NCBI GenBank assembly: GCA_947462115.1
Contig: CANHON010000025.1
Span: forward strand, 1-20,079
Source: Deltaproteobacteria bacterium
GTDB lineage: Bacteria > Myxococcota_A > UBA796 > UBA2385
Reading direction: 5' to 3'
Length of the DNA: 20,079 nt
A model generated the notes under the pieces. The model was given only the letters and a program-made list of their open reading frames with translations. It was not told where the DNA came from and did no database searches. Shown piece after piece: positions 1 to 6,389 of the stretch. Positions within the stretch are counted from its first letter, which is position 1. Every line of letters starts with the position of its first letter. Both the position numbers and the translations under genes were made by a program.

Positions 1-1683
1 CGCCTCGGGCCGCGGGGGCAGCGCGCCCCGGCCGGTGGACCGGCTGCCCTGCATCTGGATCGGCGAGACCGGCCCGGTGCTGCGTCCGGTGGTGCTGGGC
101 CGACCGTTGTCGGTGTCGAGCTCGGGCGCCCGGAGCGTGCGCGGGGCCGCCTCTTCCGGCACGCGGAGCTGGGTGGTCGGCGCCTCGGGGGCGGCGCTGG
201 GCCGGGTCGCCGCGGGCGCTGGCCGGGCGGGAGCAGCAGGTGCGGTCGGCGAGATGGGGCTCGGGTACGCTTCTTCGGCGATGGCGGAGGCGCGCGGGTC
301 GGGCGGGCGCTGCAGGTTGCGGCTGGTTGAGGGCGCGCGCAGGCCAGGCTCTGTGGCGCTGGTGTGCTCGTCTCGGTCGAGGGCCAAGGGCGGCGCGCTG
401 GGGGGCTGCCGCGGCGGCACGTAGCCGGGGGCCGCGCGCACCATCAGCATGCCCTCGACGGTGCGGAGCTCGTCGGTGGCGTCCCGCACGCGGAAGGCCA
501 CGCGCACCCGGTAGGCGCCCGGATCGACCGGCCCGATGCGGAAGCCGAAGCGGAAGCGGCCGCTCGGGTGGCGATCGACGGTGTAGGAGCAGTCGGCGCT
601 CCGCACCCGCTCGTCGCGCTCGGCGTCGAAGATCGCGATGCCGCAGCTGATGTCCTCTTGGTTGTCGACCCCGGGGGTGCAGGCCACGCTGACCGAGAAG
701 CTGATGGCGTCGTCGGTGGTGAAGGCCTCGGCGCCCGGGCGAAGATCCAGGTTGAAGCGACCGGTCTCCGAGACGGTGGGGCGGATCAGGCCACGGGCGT
801 CGTCCAGCCGGCGGCGCATCTCGTCGAGGCTCTTGAACCGGAAGGGCGGCGAGGGGCTGGTCTCGCGGCTCAGGGCCCGGGACAGCACGCTGGCGAGGCT
901 GTCGCTGGTGCGGCTGTGAAAGCGCGGGTTCGAGTTCTCTTTTTTGAGCCGGTTGATCAGCCGGTCTTTGAGGGTCGTGAGCCGCGCCTTGTCGAAGCCA
1001 TCGACCGGCATGTCGGGGAAGCGCTCAGTGCCGGTGCCGAGCGCGAGCACCACGAGCATGGCCACGCCGTAGGTGTCGGCGGGCACGCTCAGCGGCAGGG
1101 GGCTGCGGGTGGGCTCGCGCACCTCGGGGGCGGCGAAGGTCGAGTCGCCGCCGATGATGGCGCGCAGCTCGGCTTGGTGGCGCCGAAACACCGGGGTCAC
1201 GGGGTCGGCCAGCAGGACCTCGCCGCTGTCGGTGATGAGCACGTTGCCCGGCTTGAGGTTGCCGTGCACCTGCAGGTGCTCGCTCAGCTCTTGCAGCCGC
1301 TCGAGGATGCGCTCGCCGATCGACAGGATCTCTTCGGTCGTCATCGACTGACCGGAGCGCCGCTCGAAGCTCTGCCCCTTGCGGGCCATGAGGATCGCCG
1401 GACGGCCATCGGGCAGCATGAACTGATCGAGCACCGGAACGACGCCGGGCAGGCGACCTTCGTTGGTCCAGCGCACCTGCTCCATCAGGATGTCGCGGCA
1501 AGCGGTGGCCAGCGCCTCGTCTCCGCCGAGATCGGCCGCGGAGTAGGGCACCTTGACCACGGCTTCGTCGGCGGGGTGCTCGCCCTTGACGATGTAGGCG
1601 CGGCCCCAGGTGCCGCGGCCGAGCAGCTGCCCGATTTGCCAGGTCTTGCCGCGGCCGTCCCGGACGGCGTCGCCGGTCTTCAT
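1..1683 (-). CDS. Ser/Thr protein kinase-fold protein, probable pseudokinase (3' end beyond window)
   Basis: The frame is open from ATG at 1683 to the window edge (561 codons seen, C-terminus missing). Residues about 15-290 are a Hanks-type kinase fold: glycine loop G22-R-G-T-W-G27, ATP lysine K44, a likely helix-C glutamate E68, APE at 185-187 and the F-helix aspartate D203. The catalytic loop reads H140-G-N-L-K-P-G-N147, so the HRD aspartate is Asn142, and the DFG motif reads D160-P-V. ATP and metal-binding residues are kept while the catalytic base is lost, which suggests a pseudokinase or a very weak kinase (inference). Residues about 300-410 look like a beta-sandwich domain; beyond that the chain is Pro/Ala/Arg-rich and probably disordered. 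No membrane segment is visible in the part present. The ribosome site is weak. The gene is divergent from the GH3 gene across a 362-bp gap. The kinase fold is certain; inactivity is inferred. Confidence 0.88.
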   Translation of the reverse strand, partial: MKTGDAVRDGRGKTWQIGQLLGRGTWGRAYIVKGEHPADEAVVKVPYSAADLGGDEALATACRDILMEQVRWTNEGRLPGVVPVLDQFMLPDGRPAILMARKGQSFERRSGQSMTTEEILSIGERILERLQELSEHLQVHGNLKPGNVLITDSGEVLLADPVTPVFRRHQAELRAIIGGDSTFAAPEVREPTRSPLPLSVPADTYGVAMLVVLALGTGTERFPDMPVDGFDKARLTTLKDRLINRLKKENSNPRFHSRTSDSLASVLSRALSRETSPSPPFRFKSLDEMRRRLDDARGLIRPTVSETGRFNLDLRPGAEAFTTDDAISFSVSVACTPGVDNQEDISCGIAIFDAERDERVRSADCSYTVDRHPSGRFRFGFRIGPVDPGAYRVRVAFRVRDATDELRTVEGMLMVRAAPGYVPPRQPPSAPPLALDRDEHTSATEPGLRAPSTSRNLQRPPDPRASAIAEEAYPSPISPTAPAAPARPAPAATRPSAAPEAPTTQLRVPEEAAPRTLRAPELDTDNGRPSTTGRSTGPVSPIQMQGSRSTGRGALPPRPEA

Positions 1684-1930
1684 GGGGCGCTCTCGGCTCG
1701 GGTGGGTCTGAAGGGAGCCAGCGGGCGCTGGTGGAGCATCGGTCAGCCCCGTTCAGCGTTTTCGGGGCGAGGCCCCGCGGGGCAGCCACGCGGAGCGCGC
1801 CATCTCGCGGACTGGAGCGCCCCGGAAGGCTGCGCTCGGCTTCCCTCGGCCCGCTGGCGCCAACCGCTACGATTGGGCGCGCGCATGGGGGCTGTGGCCG
1901 TGCTCCGGAGGTCTCCCCGAGCAGGTCGGC

Positions 1931-1959
1931 ACGGTATCGGAGCGGACCCGCCCTGTCAA
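1931..1959 (-). promoter_or_regulatory. Candidate sigma70-type promoter for the kinase-fold gene
   Basis: On the minus strand, a perfect TTGACA (1959-1954) is followed after exactly 17 bases by TACCGT (1936-1931). The latter keeps the T-12, A-11 and T-7 positions of the -10 consensus. Transcription would start near 1924, giving a leader of about 240 bases before the ATG at 1683. One GCGGACC repeat lies in the spacer and a second lies just upstream of the -35 box, where a regulator could bind. Judged by consensus only. Confidence 0.42.
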
Positions 1960-1965
1960 CGGCCG

Positions 1966-1998
1966 GCGGACCGTGGCCCACCCCACCGGTGGGTCCGC
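1966..1998. repeat. Inverted repeat with embedded 12-bp palindrome
   Basis: GCGGACC (1966-1972) and GGTCCGC (1992-1998) are inverted copies, and CCCACCGGTGGG (1982-1993) is a perfect palindrome between and overlapping them. A further direct copy of GCGGACC is at 1942-1948. The site lies about 50 bases upstream of the GH3 start codon and beside the kinase promoter candidate, so it may be an operator; in a very GC-rich sequence chance is also possible. Confidence 0.35.
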
Positions 1999-2045
1999 GG
2001 ATTAGGGGGGGCCATGCCCGCGGCGCCGCGGCGCGGAGGGGGCCG

Positions 2046-3695
2046 ATGGACCGGAGCGCGCAGTTTGACCCCAGGCTCGGGCCGGGCGGAAACGGCCCTT
2101 ACCGGCTGCTCCGGGCCGGCAAAGAGCGGCTCATCGCCGCCTTTCTGCGCTCGCTCGACCACCCCCGAGAGGCCCAAGAGCAGCGCCTGCAGGTCATCCT
2201 GCGCGCGACCCAGGGCAGCCGCTTCGGCGAGGCGCACGGGCTCGGGCGGGTGCGCAGCCTGGAGGACCTGCGGCGGGCCGTCCCAGTGCGCGGCCACGAG
2301 GCGCTCCGGCCGTGGCTGGATCGGGTGGCCGCCGGCGAGAATGGCGTGCTCACCGTTGATCCGGTGCGTCAGCTCCTGGAGACCAGCGGCACCACCGGCC
2401 GGCCCAAGCACCTCCCGGTCACCGACGCCTGGGCGGCCTCGGTCTCGGCGGCCCAGGCCCTGTGGGTGCTCGCCATGGTCCGCGACCACGAGCAGGCGGC
2501 GCGCGGGAAGGCCCTGACCGTGGTCTCTCCCGCCGCGCACAGCCGCAGCCCCGGCGGCCTGCCCATCGGCAGCAACACCGGCCGCATGCACCTCGCGCAG
2601 CCTTGGTATGTGCGCCTGCGCTACCCCGTGCCCTACCGGGTCTTTGGGATGCACCCGGCTCCGCTGCGCCAGTACGCCATCCTGCGCTTCGCCCTCCAGG
2701 AGCGGGTCACCACGCTCACCACGGCCAACCCCTCCACCGTGCTGCTGCTCTGCCGGCGGCTGCAGGAGTGGCGGGAGGCGCTCAGCCAAGATCTGGCCGA
2801 TGGCACGCTGCGGTGTGGTCCGGCCGCCGGGCTCAGCGCCCGCGAGCGCCTGCCGCTGGAGCTCCGCCTGCGCCGCCGCCCGGTCCCCACCGACTGGCGG
2901 CCCGCGGCGCTCTGGCCCTTGGCCCTGGTCAATTGTTGGCGGGGCGGTCCGGCGGCCTACTTCTGTGAGCGGCTGCCCGAGGCGCTCGGGGCCGACATCC
3001 CGGTGCGCGAGGTCGGGATCACCGCCAGCGAGGGCTACTTCGCCGTGCCCCTCGGCCAGGACTGGGGCGGCGGCGCCCTGTGGAACCTCGGCCACGTGCT
3101 GGAGTTCATCGGCGACGACGGGGCCCCGCGCTGGGGCTGGGAGCTCGAGCCCGGGGAGCGCGTGCGGCTCGTGATCTCCACCGAGGCGGGCCTGCTGCGC
3201 TACGACCTCCAAGACACGCTCGAGGTCATCGGTCGGGCCGGGAACACCCCCGTGGTGCGCTTTGTCGGCAAGACCGGGCGCTACCTCAACGCCACCGGCG
3301 AGAAGGTGACGGAGGCCCAGGTCAGCGAGGCGATGCGCGGCGTGGCGGCCCGCCTCGGCGTGCGGCCGGTGGGCTTCACGGCGCGGCTGCGGTGGGGCGC
3401 GGTGCCGGAGCTCGAGCTCGCGGTGGAGCCGCCGGTGGGCGCCGAGCTGCCGGCCCTCGATCGGCTGGCGGAGGCTTGTGATGCCTCGCTGCGGGCGCTC
3501 AATATCGAGTACGACGAGAAGCGGGACAGCGAGCGCCTCGGCCCGCCGACCGCCCTGCGCCTCAAGCCCGGCACCTACGCCGGCTGGCGCGCCCGTCGCG
3601 TCGAAGAGGGCGCGCCAGAGGGCCAAGTCAAAGATCCGTTGATCGCGGTGGACGAAGCGGAGTGGGGCCGCGTGGTGCAAGGGGCGGTGTCCTGA
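2046..3695 (+). CDS. GH3-family acyl-acid amido synthetase (acyl-adenylating enzyme)
   Basis: A 549-residue member of the GH3 family. These are ANL-superfamily enzymes that adenylate a carboxylic acid with ATP and transfer the acyl group to an amine, usually an amino acid. The ATP-binding motif is clear at residues 112-124 (ETSGTTGRPKHLP). Further family motifs are the segment ending in ITASEGYF near 320-330, and LLRYDLQDTLEV followed by VRFVGKTGRYLN, matching the conserved Y-x-x-x-D region and the hinge to the C-terminal lobe. Length is normal for the family (about 500-600). The ATG at 2046 is chosen because GGAGGGG lies just upstream; the frame stays open to 1731 but without a ribosome site. 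The stop overlaps the next gene's ATG by one base (TGATG), so it is probably co-translated with the glycosyltransferase. Acid and amine substrates cannot be read from sequence; bacterial GH3 proteins are little studied. Confidence 0.9.
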   Translation: MDRSAQFDPRLGPGGNGPYRLLRAGKERLIAAFLRSLDHPREAQEQRLQVILRATQGSRFGEAHGLGRVRSLEDLRRAVPVRGHEALRPWLDRVAAGENGVLTVDPVRQLLETSGTTGRPKHLPVTDAWAASVSAAQALWVLAMVRDHEQAARGKALTVVSPAAHSRSPGGLPIGSNTGRMHLAQPWYVRLRYPVPYRVFGMHPAPLRQYAILRFALQERVTTLTTANPSTVLLLCRRLQEWREALSQDLADGTLRCGPAAGLSARERLPLELRLRRRPVPTDWRPAALWPLALVNCWRGGPAAYFCERLPEALGADIPVREVGITASEGYFAVPLGQDWGGGALWNLGHVLEFIGDDGAPRWGWELEPGERVRLVISTEAGLLRYDLQDTLEVIGRAGNTPVVRFVGKTGRYLNATGEKVTEAQVSEAMRGVAARLGVRPVGFTARLRWGAVPELELAVEPPVGAELPALDRLAEACDASLRALNIEYDEKRDSERLGPPTALRLKPGTYAGWRARRVEEGAPEGQVKDPLIAVDEAEWGRVVQGAVS

Positions 3696-4864
3696 TGGGC
3701 CCGCTCGGCTGGTCGCTGATGGCCTTGGTGCCGCTGTTCTGGGCGGCGTCCTTGGCGAAGGCGACGCGCACCCGGTCGGCCTCGCCCTTCCGCGTGGGCC
3801 CCGGCGACCCGCCCGGCGAAGGCTCGGTGGGGGTCCTGATCCCGGCCCGCGATGAGGCCGCCAACATCGTCGGCTGCCTGCGCGCCGCCCGGGCCGCGCT
3901 CGGGGACGGGCCCCCCATCTTGGTGCTCGACGACGGCAGCACCGACGGCACCGGCGCGCTGCTGGTCGAGCTTCAGGCCCAAGATCCCAATCTGCACGTC
4001 ATTGTCGGCGGCGGCGCCCCGCTGCCCGCGGGCTGGCTCGGGAAGCCCTGGGCCTGCCAGCGCCTCGCCGCGGCGGCGGCGGACCTGCACCCCGATCTCG
4101 CGTGGCTGCTGTTCATCGACGCCGACGTGCGCCTCGCGCCCGCCTCGGTGCGCGCGGTGGTCGGCTACGCCGAGCGCAACCAGCTCGACTTGCTGTCGGG
4201 TTTTGGGCAGCTCGAGCTGCGCAGCTTTTGGGAGAAGGTGCTGCAGCCCGCGGTCGCCGGCCTGATCCTCGGCGCGCACGACTTCGCCAAGACCAACGCG
4301 CCCGCCAAGCCGGACGCCGAGCTCATCGCCAATGGGCAGCTGATGCTCGCCCGGGCGGCGAGCTACCGGGCAGCCGGCGGCCACCAGCTCGTCGCGAACA
4401 ACGTGCTGGACGACGTTGGGCTGGCCCAGGCCTTCGTCGGGCGCGGCCTGCGCTACCACATCGCCTACATGACCTCGGTGTTCTCGTGCCGCATGTACAC
4501 GAGCATCTCGGAGATCTGGGCGGGCTGGAACAAGAACCTGTTCGCCGGCTTTGGGCGGTCGTGGACCAAGGTGATTGTCGTTGTGGTGGGTATTTTCGGC
4601 GTGGTGCTGGCGCCGTGGCTGGCCGCGCCCCTCGGTCTGCTCGGCCCGCTGCCCTTGTCCATCGGCCTCTGGGGCGCCGTGACCGTCGGCCTTCAGCTCG
4701 CGCTGCGCTTCTATTTGGACGGGGTCTTCGACCAGGATCGGCGCTACTCCATCACCATGCCCTTGGGCTGGGCCTTGTTGGCCCTGCTGATCCTCAGCTC
4801 GGCGGTGTCCACCCAGCTCGGGCGCACCCGCTGGAAAGGTCGGGCCCTGGGCCCGGTCGGCTGA
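3695..4864 (+). CDS. Family 2 glycosyltransferase, membrane-anchored, HpnB/CrtQ-like
   Basis: A 389-residue GT-A fold glycosyltransferase. A hydrophobic N-terminal helix (about 4-21) is followed by the nucleotide-sugar site: LIPARDEAANI (48-58), DDGSTDGT (79-86) and the metal-binding D142-A-D144. The segment LPAGWLGKPWACQ (110-122) is a signature shared with hopanoid-associated HpnB and carotenoid-type CrtQ glycosyltransferases. D239-D240 in VLDDVGLA is the likely catalytic-base region. Hydrophobic segments follow at about 292-345 and 362-380, so the enzyme should work at the inner face of the cytoplasmic membrane on a lipid acceptor. The start is fixed by overlap with the GH3 stop. No hopanoid or carotenoid gene is present nearby, so the acceptor is open. 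Confidence 0.88.
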   Translation: MGPLGWSLMALVPLFWAASLAKATRTRSASPFRVGPGDPPGEGSVGVLIPARDEAANIVGCLRAARAALGDGPPILVLDDGSTDGTGALLVELQAQDPNLHVIVGGGAPLPAGWLGKPWACQRLAAAAADLHPDLAWLLFIDADVRLAPASVRAVVGYAERNQLDLLSGFGQLELRSFWEKVLQPAVAGLILGAHDFAKTNAPAKPDAELIANGQLMLARAASYRAAGGHQLVANNVLDDVGLAQAFVGRGLRYHIAYMTSVFSCRMYTSISEIWAGWNKNLFAGFGRSWTKVIVVVVGIFGVVLAPWLAAPLGLLGPLPLSIGLWGAVTVGLQLALRFYLDGVFDQDRRYSITMPLGWALLALLILSSAVSTQLGRTRWKGRALGPVG

Positions 4865-4913
4865 GGCTCCCCACGGCGGCCAGATCGGGCTAGGGGTCGG
4901 GCGGAGGTGCCTT

Positions 4914-5204
4914 TTGTCGATGGTCACCCGGTTGCTCGGTCGCCTGCTCAAGCGCAGCCTCACCCGCACGATGGACAAGCTCGGCGGCAAGCTCGTCAGC
5001 GGCATGGCGGACACCTCCGCGGACGCGCCGAGCGCCTCCTATGCCCCCAAGCGCGACCACTACGCCCAAGTGGTCGCGGCGGAGGAGGCCGCGCGGGTGG
5101 CCGCCAAAGAGGCCCGGGCCGCGGCCGCGCGCGCCGCGGAGGCGGGCGGCCAGGACCATGATCACGGCCACGACCATGATCACGGGCATGACCACGGCCG
5201 CTAA
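4914..5204 (+). CDS. Small protein with Ala-rich helix and His/Asp-rich metal-binding-type tail
   Basis: 96 residues if started at TTG 4914, or 94 from ATG 4920. TTG is preferred because GGAGGT at 4903-4908 sits 5 bases before it but 11 before the ATG. The N-terminus (about 4-30) is an amphipathic basic helix, residues 48-78 are an Ala/Glu/Arg-rich likely coiled coil, and residues 81-96 are a His-Asp-Gly tail with seven histidines alternating with Asp or Gly. Such tails bind Zn, Ni or Cu in metal-handling proteins, but no known family is recognised. It begins 49 bases after the glycosyltransferase stop and may share its transcript, although a TAGGGG hexamer at 4891-4896 could give it its own start. 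It is convergent with the secreted-protein gene. Confidence 0.68.
   Translation: MSMVTRLLGRLLKRSLTRTMDKLGGKLVSGMADTSADAPSASYAPKRDHYAQVVAAEEAARVAAKEARAAAARAAEAGGQDHDHGHDHDHGHDHGR
5154..5201 (+). repeat. 18-bp tandem repeat encoding the His-rich tail
   Basis: Two 18-bp units (5154-5171 and 5172-5189) that differ only at their last codon are followed by a 12-bp partial unit (5190-5201). Each full unit encodes D-H-D-H-G-H. The repeat is in frame and ends just before the stop codon, so copy-number change would lengthen or shorten the metal-binding tail without a frameshift. Confidence 0.75.
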
Positions 5205-5234
5205 GCCCCGGTCCGGCCGCGCGCCGGCCCCGGC

Positions 5235-6305
5235 TCAGTCTTGGAGGGCGGCGGTCGCCTTCTGCCAGGTCTTGTTTTCGGCGAGGAGGGCGATCACCTC
5301 GCGGGTGCGGTCCTCTCCGGCGCAGCCGCCGAGCACGGGCGCGTTGGCGCACAGGCCCACCCCGCTCGGCGCGCCCTTGGTCTTCTCCAAGGTGACCTTG
5401 AGCGCGTCCTTCAGCACCTTTCCGTCGGCGCTGAGCTTGGCCTCGTAGGCCGCGCGCAGGGCCTTGGCCTCGGCGAGGGCGGCGGCGTCCCCGGCGGACA
5501 GGCGGGGCGAGAGGGGCTCGAGCGCGCCCTCCAGGTCCGCGCGGTGCTGCGCGATGCGGCGGCCGATGGTGGCCTCGGCCACGGCGCCGAGGTTGACCCA
5601 GGCCGCGGTGCCGGTCAGGGCGAGCGGGGCCCACTCCTGCTTGGGCGTGCTGACCTCGGGCCAGGGCACGGCGTTGATGTCGGTGAGAGCGCTTTTGAGC
5701 TTGGCGTCGAGGTCGATCTTGGCGGCGATGGCGGCGCTCAGGTCCTCGCCGGGGCAGGGCGACTTGTTGCCGCCCGGCATGCCGGGCAGCCGCGGCGGGG
5801 GCTCGCAGGCCTGGACCTCTCGGCCCGGCGCCACCGCGCTGAGGGCGCGCGCCACTGCGGCGCCGAATTGTTCGCCGTAGTCGTTCTGGAGCAGGTCGAG
5901 GTGGCGCTGCAGGCGAAGGCCCTCGCCGGCGGCCCTTTTGCGCTGCTCGGCGGTCCAGGCGCGCAGGGCGGGGTCGGCTTGGTCGCCCAGGAGGGCCACG
6001 CCGAGGTCGAGCAGGCGCAGGCCGTCGCCCACCTTCTCTAAGGTCTTGTTTCGGCTGTTGAAGGGCGGCGCAGAGGCCTCGGCTGCGGCCTTGAAGGCGG
6101 CGCTTTTTCCCGCCACCCCGTCGGGCAGGTAGTGGGCGGTCGGCGCGGCGAGCGCGGCGCCCTGCACGGTGATCCCGAGCCCGGCGGCGCAGGCCAGCCG
6201 CCCGAGGGAGGGGACAAGCGCTGGGGGGAGAAGCGTGCCGGGGCGAAGCGCGCCGGGGCGAAGCGAAGGGGTGCCCTGCGCGGTGGGGTGATGCCGGTCG
6301 TTCAT
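5235..6305 (-). CDS. Secreted or periplasmic protein of unknown function
   Basis: 356 residues from ATG 6305. I do not recognise a family. The N-terminus is unusually long before a hydrophobic stretch at about 38-54 ending in A-L-A-A-P, which fits a signal peptidase I site near residue 54; no twin arginine is seen. The pre-signal part contains LRPGALRPGTL, encoded by a 15-bp tandem repeat, and no alternative ATG or GTG lies nearer the hydrophobic stretch. The mature part is mostly alpha-helical and rich in Ala, Leu and charged residues, with four Cys (about 167, 184, 319 and 328) that could pair as periplasmic disulfides. Asn83 to Thr88 begins the first long helix. It is divergent from holB with 84 bases between starts, and a TAGGCT -10-like hexamer lies 17 bases before its ATG. 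Confidence 0.75.
   Translation of the reverse strand: MNDRHHPTAQGTPSLRPGALRPGTLLPPALVPSLGRLACAAGLGITVQGAALAAPTAHYLPDGVAGKSAAFKAAAEASAPPFNSRNKTLEKVGDGLRLLDLGVALLGDQADPALRAWTAEQRKRAAGEGLRLQRHLDLLQNDYGEQFGAAVARALSAVAPGREVQACEPPPRLPGMPGGNKSPCPGEDLSAAIAAKIDLDAKLKSALTDINAVPWPEVSTPKQEWAPLALTGTAAWVNLGAVAEATIGRRIAQHRADLEGALEPLSPRLSAGDAAALAEAKALRAAYEAKLSADGKVLKDALKVTLEKTKGAPSGVGLCANAPVLGGCAGEDRTREVIALLAENKTWQKATAALQD
6236..6270. repeat. Short tandem repeat in the pre-signal part of the secreted-protein gene
   Basis: Two near-identical 15-bp units of the form AAGCG(T/C)GCCGGGGCG plus a partial third are read on the minus strand as Leu-Arg-Pro-Gly-(Ala/Thr). The repeat lies between the start codon and the signal-peptide hydrophobic core, which explains the unusually long N-region. 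Confidence 0.5.
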
Positions 6306-6322
6306 CCTGGCCTCCAGCCGGC

Positions 6323-6328
6323 AGCCTA
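6323..6328 (-). promoter_or_regulatory. Candidate -10 element (TAGGCT) for the secreted-protein gene
   Basis: On the minus strand GGTAGGCTGCC ends 17 bases before the ATG at 6305. The same 11-mer is found before the M48 protease gene (around 15446-15451). TAnnnT keeps the strongest -10 positions, but no good -35 box is seen 16-18 bases upstream. Confidence 0.3.
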
Positions 6329-6389
6329 CCCCCAACGGGGCCCCGGCGATAGGCGGCGGGGGGCGGGCCTCCGCCCGAACGGAGTCCCG

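Larger units (their letters stand above)
1684..2045. other. Intergenic region between divergent kinase and GH3 genes
   Basis: This 362-base gap has no convincing gene. It holds a sigma70-like promoter pointing left (1931-1959) and a perfect 12-bp palindrome CCCACCGGTGGG at 1982-1993. It also holds three copies of a 7-mer: GCGGACC at 1942-1948 and 1966-1972, and its reverse complement at 1992-1998. The second and third copies form an inverted repeat around the palindrome. A GGAGGGG ribosome site lies just before the GH3 start at 2046. An in-frame open stretch runs upstream of the GH3 start to 1731, but it lacks a ribosome site and reads as non-coding. Confidence 0.55.

Noticed and set aside
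1731..2045. N-terminal extension of the GH3 protein
   Set aside because: Translation is Arg/Pro-rich without domain character, and the GGAGGGG site directly supports the start at 2046.
364..2517. 717-codon open frame on the plus strand, antisense to the kinase gene
   Set aside because: It runs opposite a clear kinase-fold frame and into the GH3 gene; its translation is low-complexity His/Ala/Gly/Glu typical of GC-rich antisense reading.
1956..3680. 574-codon minus-strand frame opposite the GH3 gene
   Set aside because: Antisense shadow; no recognisable motif and no ribosome site, whereas the plus strand shows GH3 motifs.
5204..5234. GC palindrome CCGGC-CGCGC-GCCGG between two convergent stops as a terminator
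   Set aside because: Only a 5-bp stem with no U-rich tail on either strand; expected by chance at this base composition.
6132..6389. N-terminal extension of the holB frame
   Set aside because: It overlaps the secreted-protein gene on the other strand and lacks a ribosome site; delta' proteins start close to the P-loop region.
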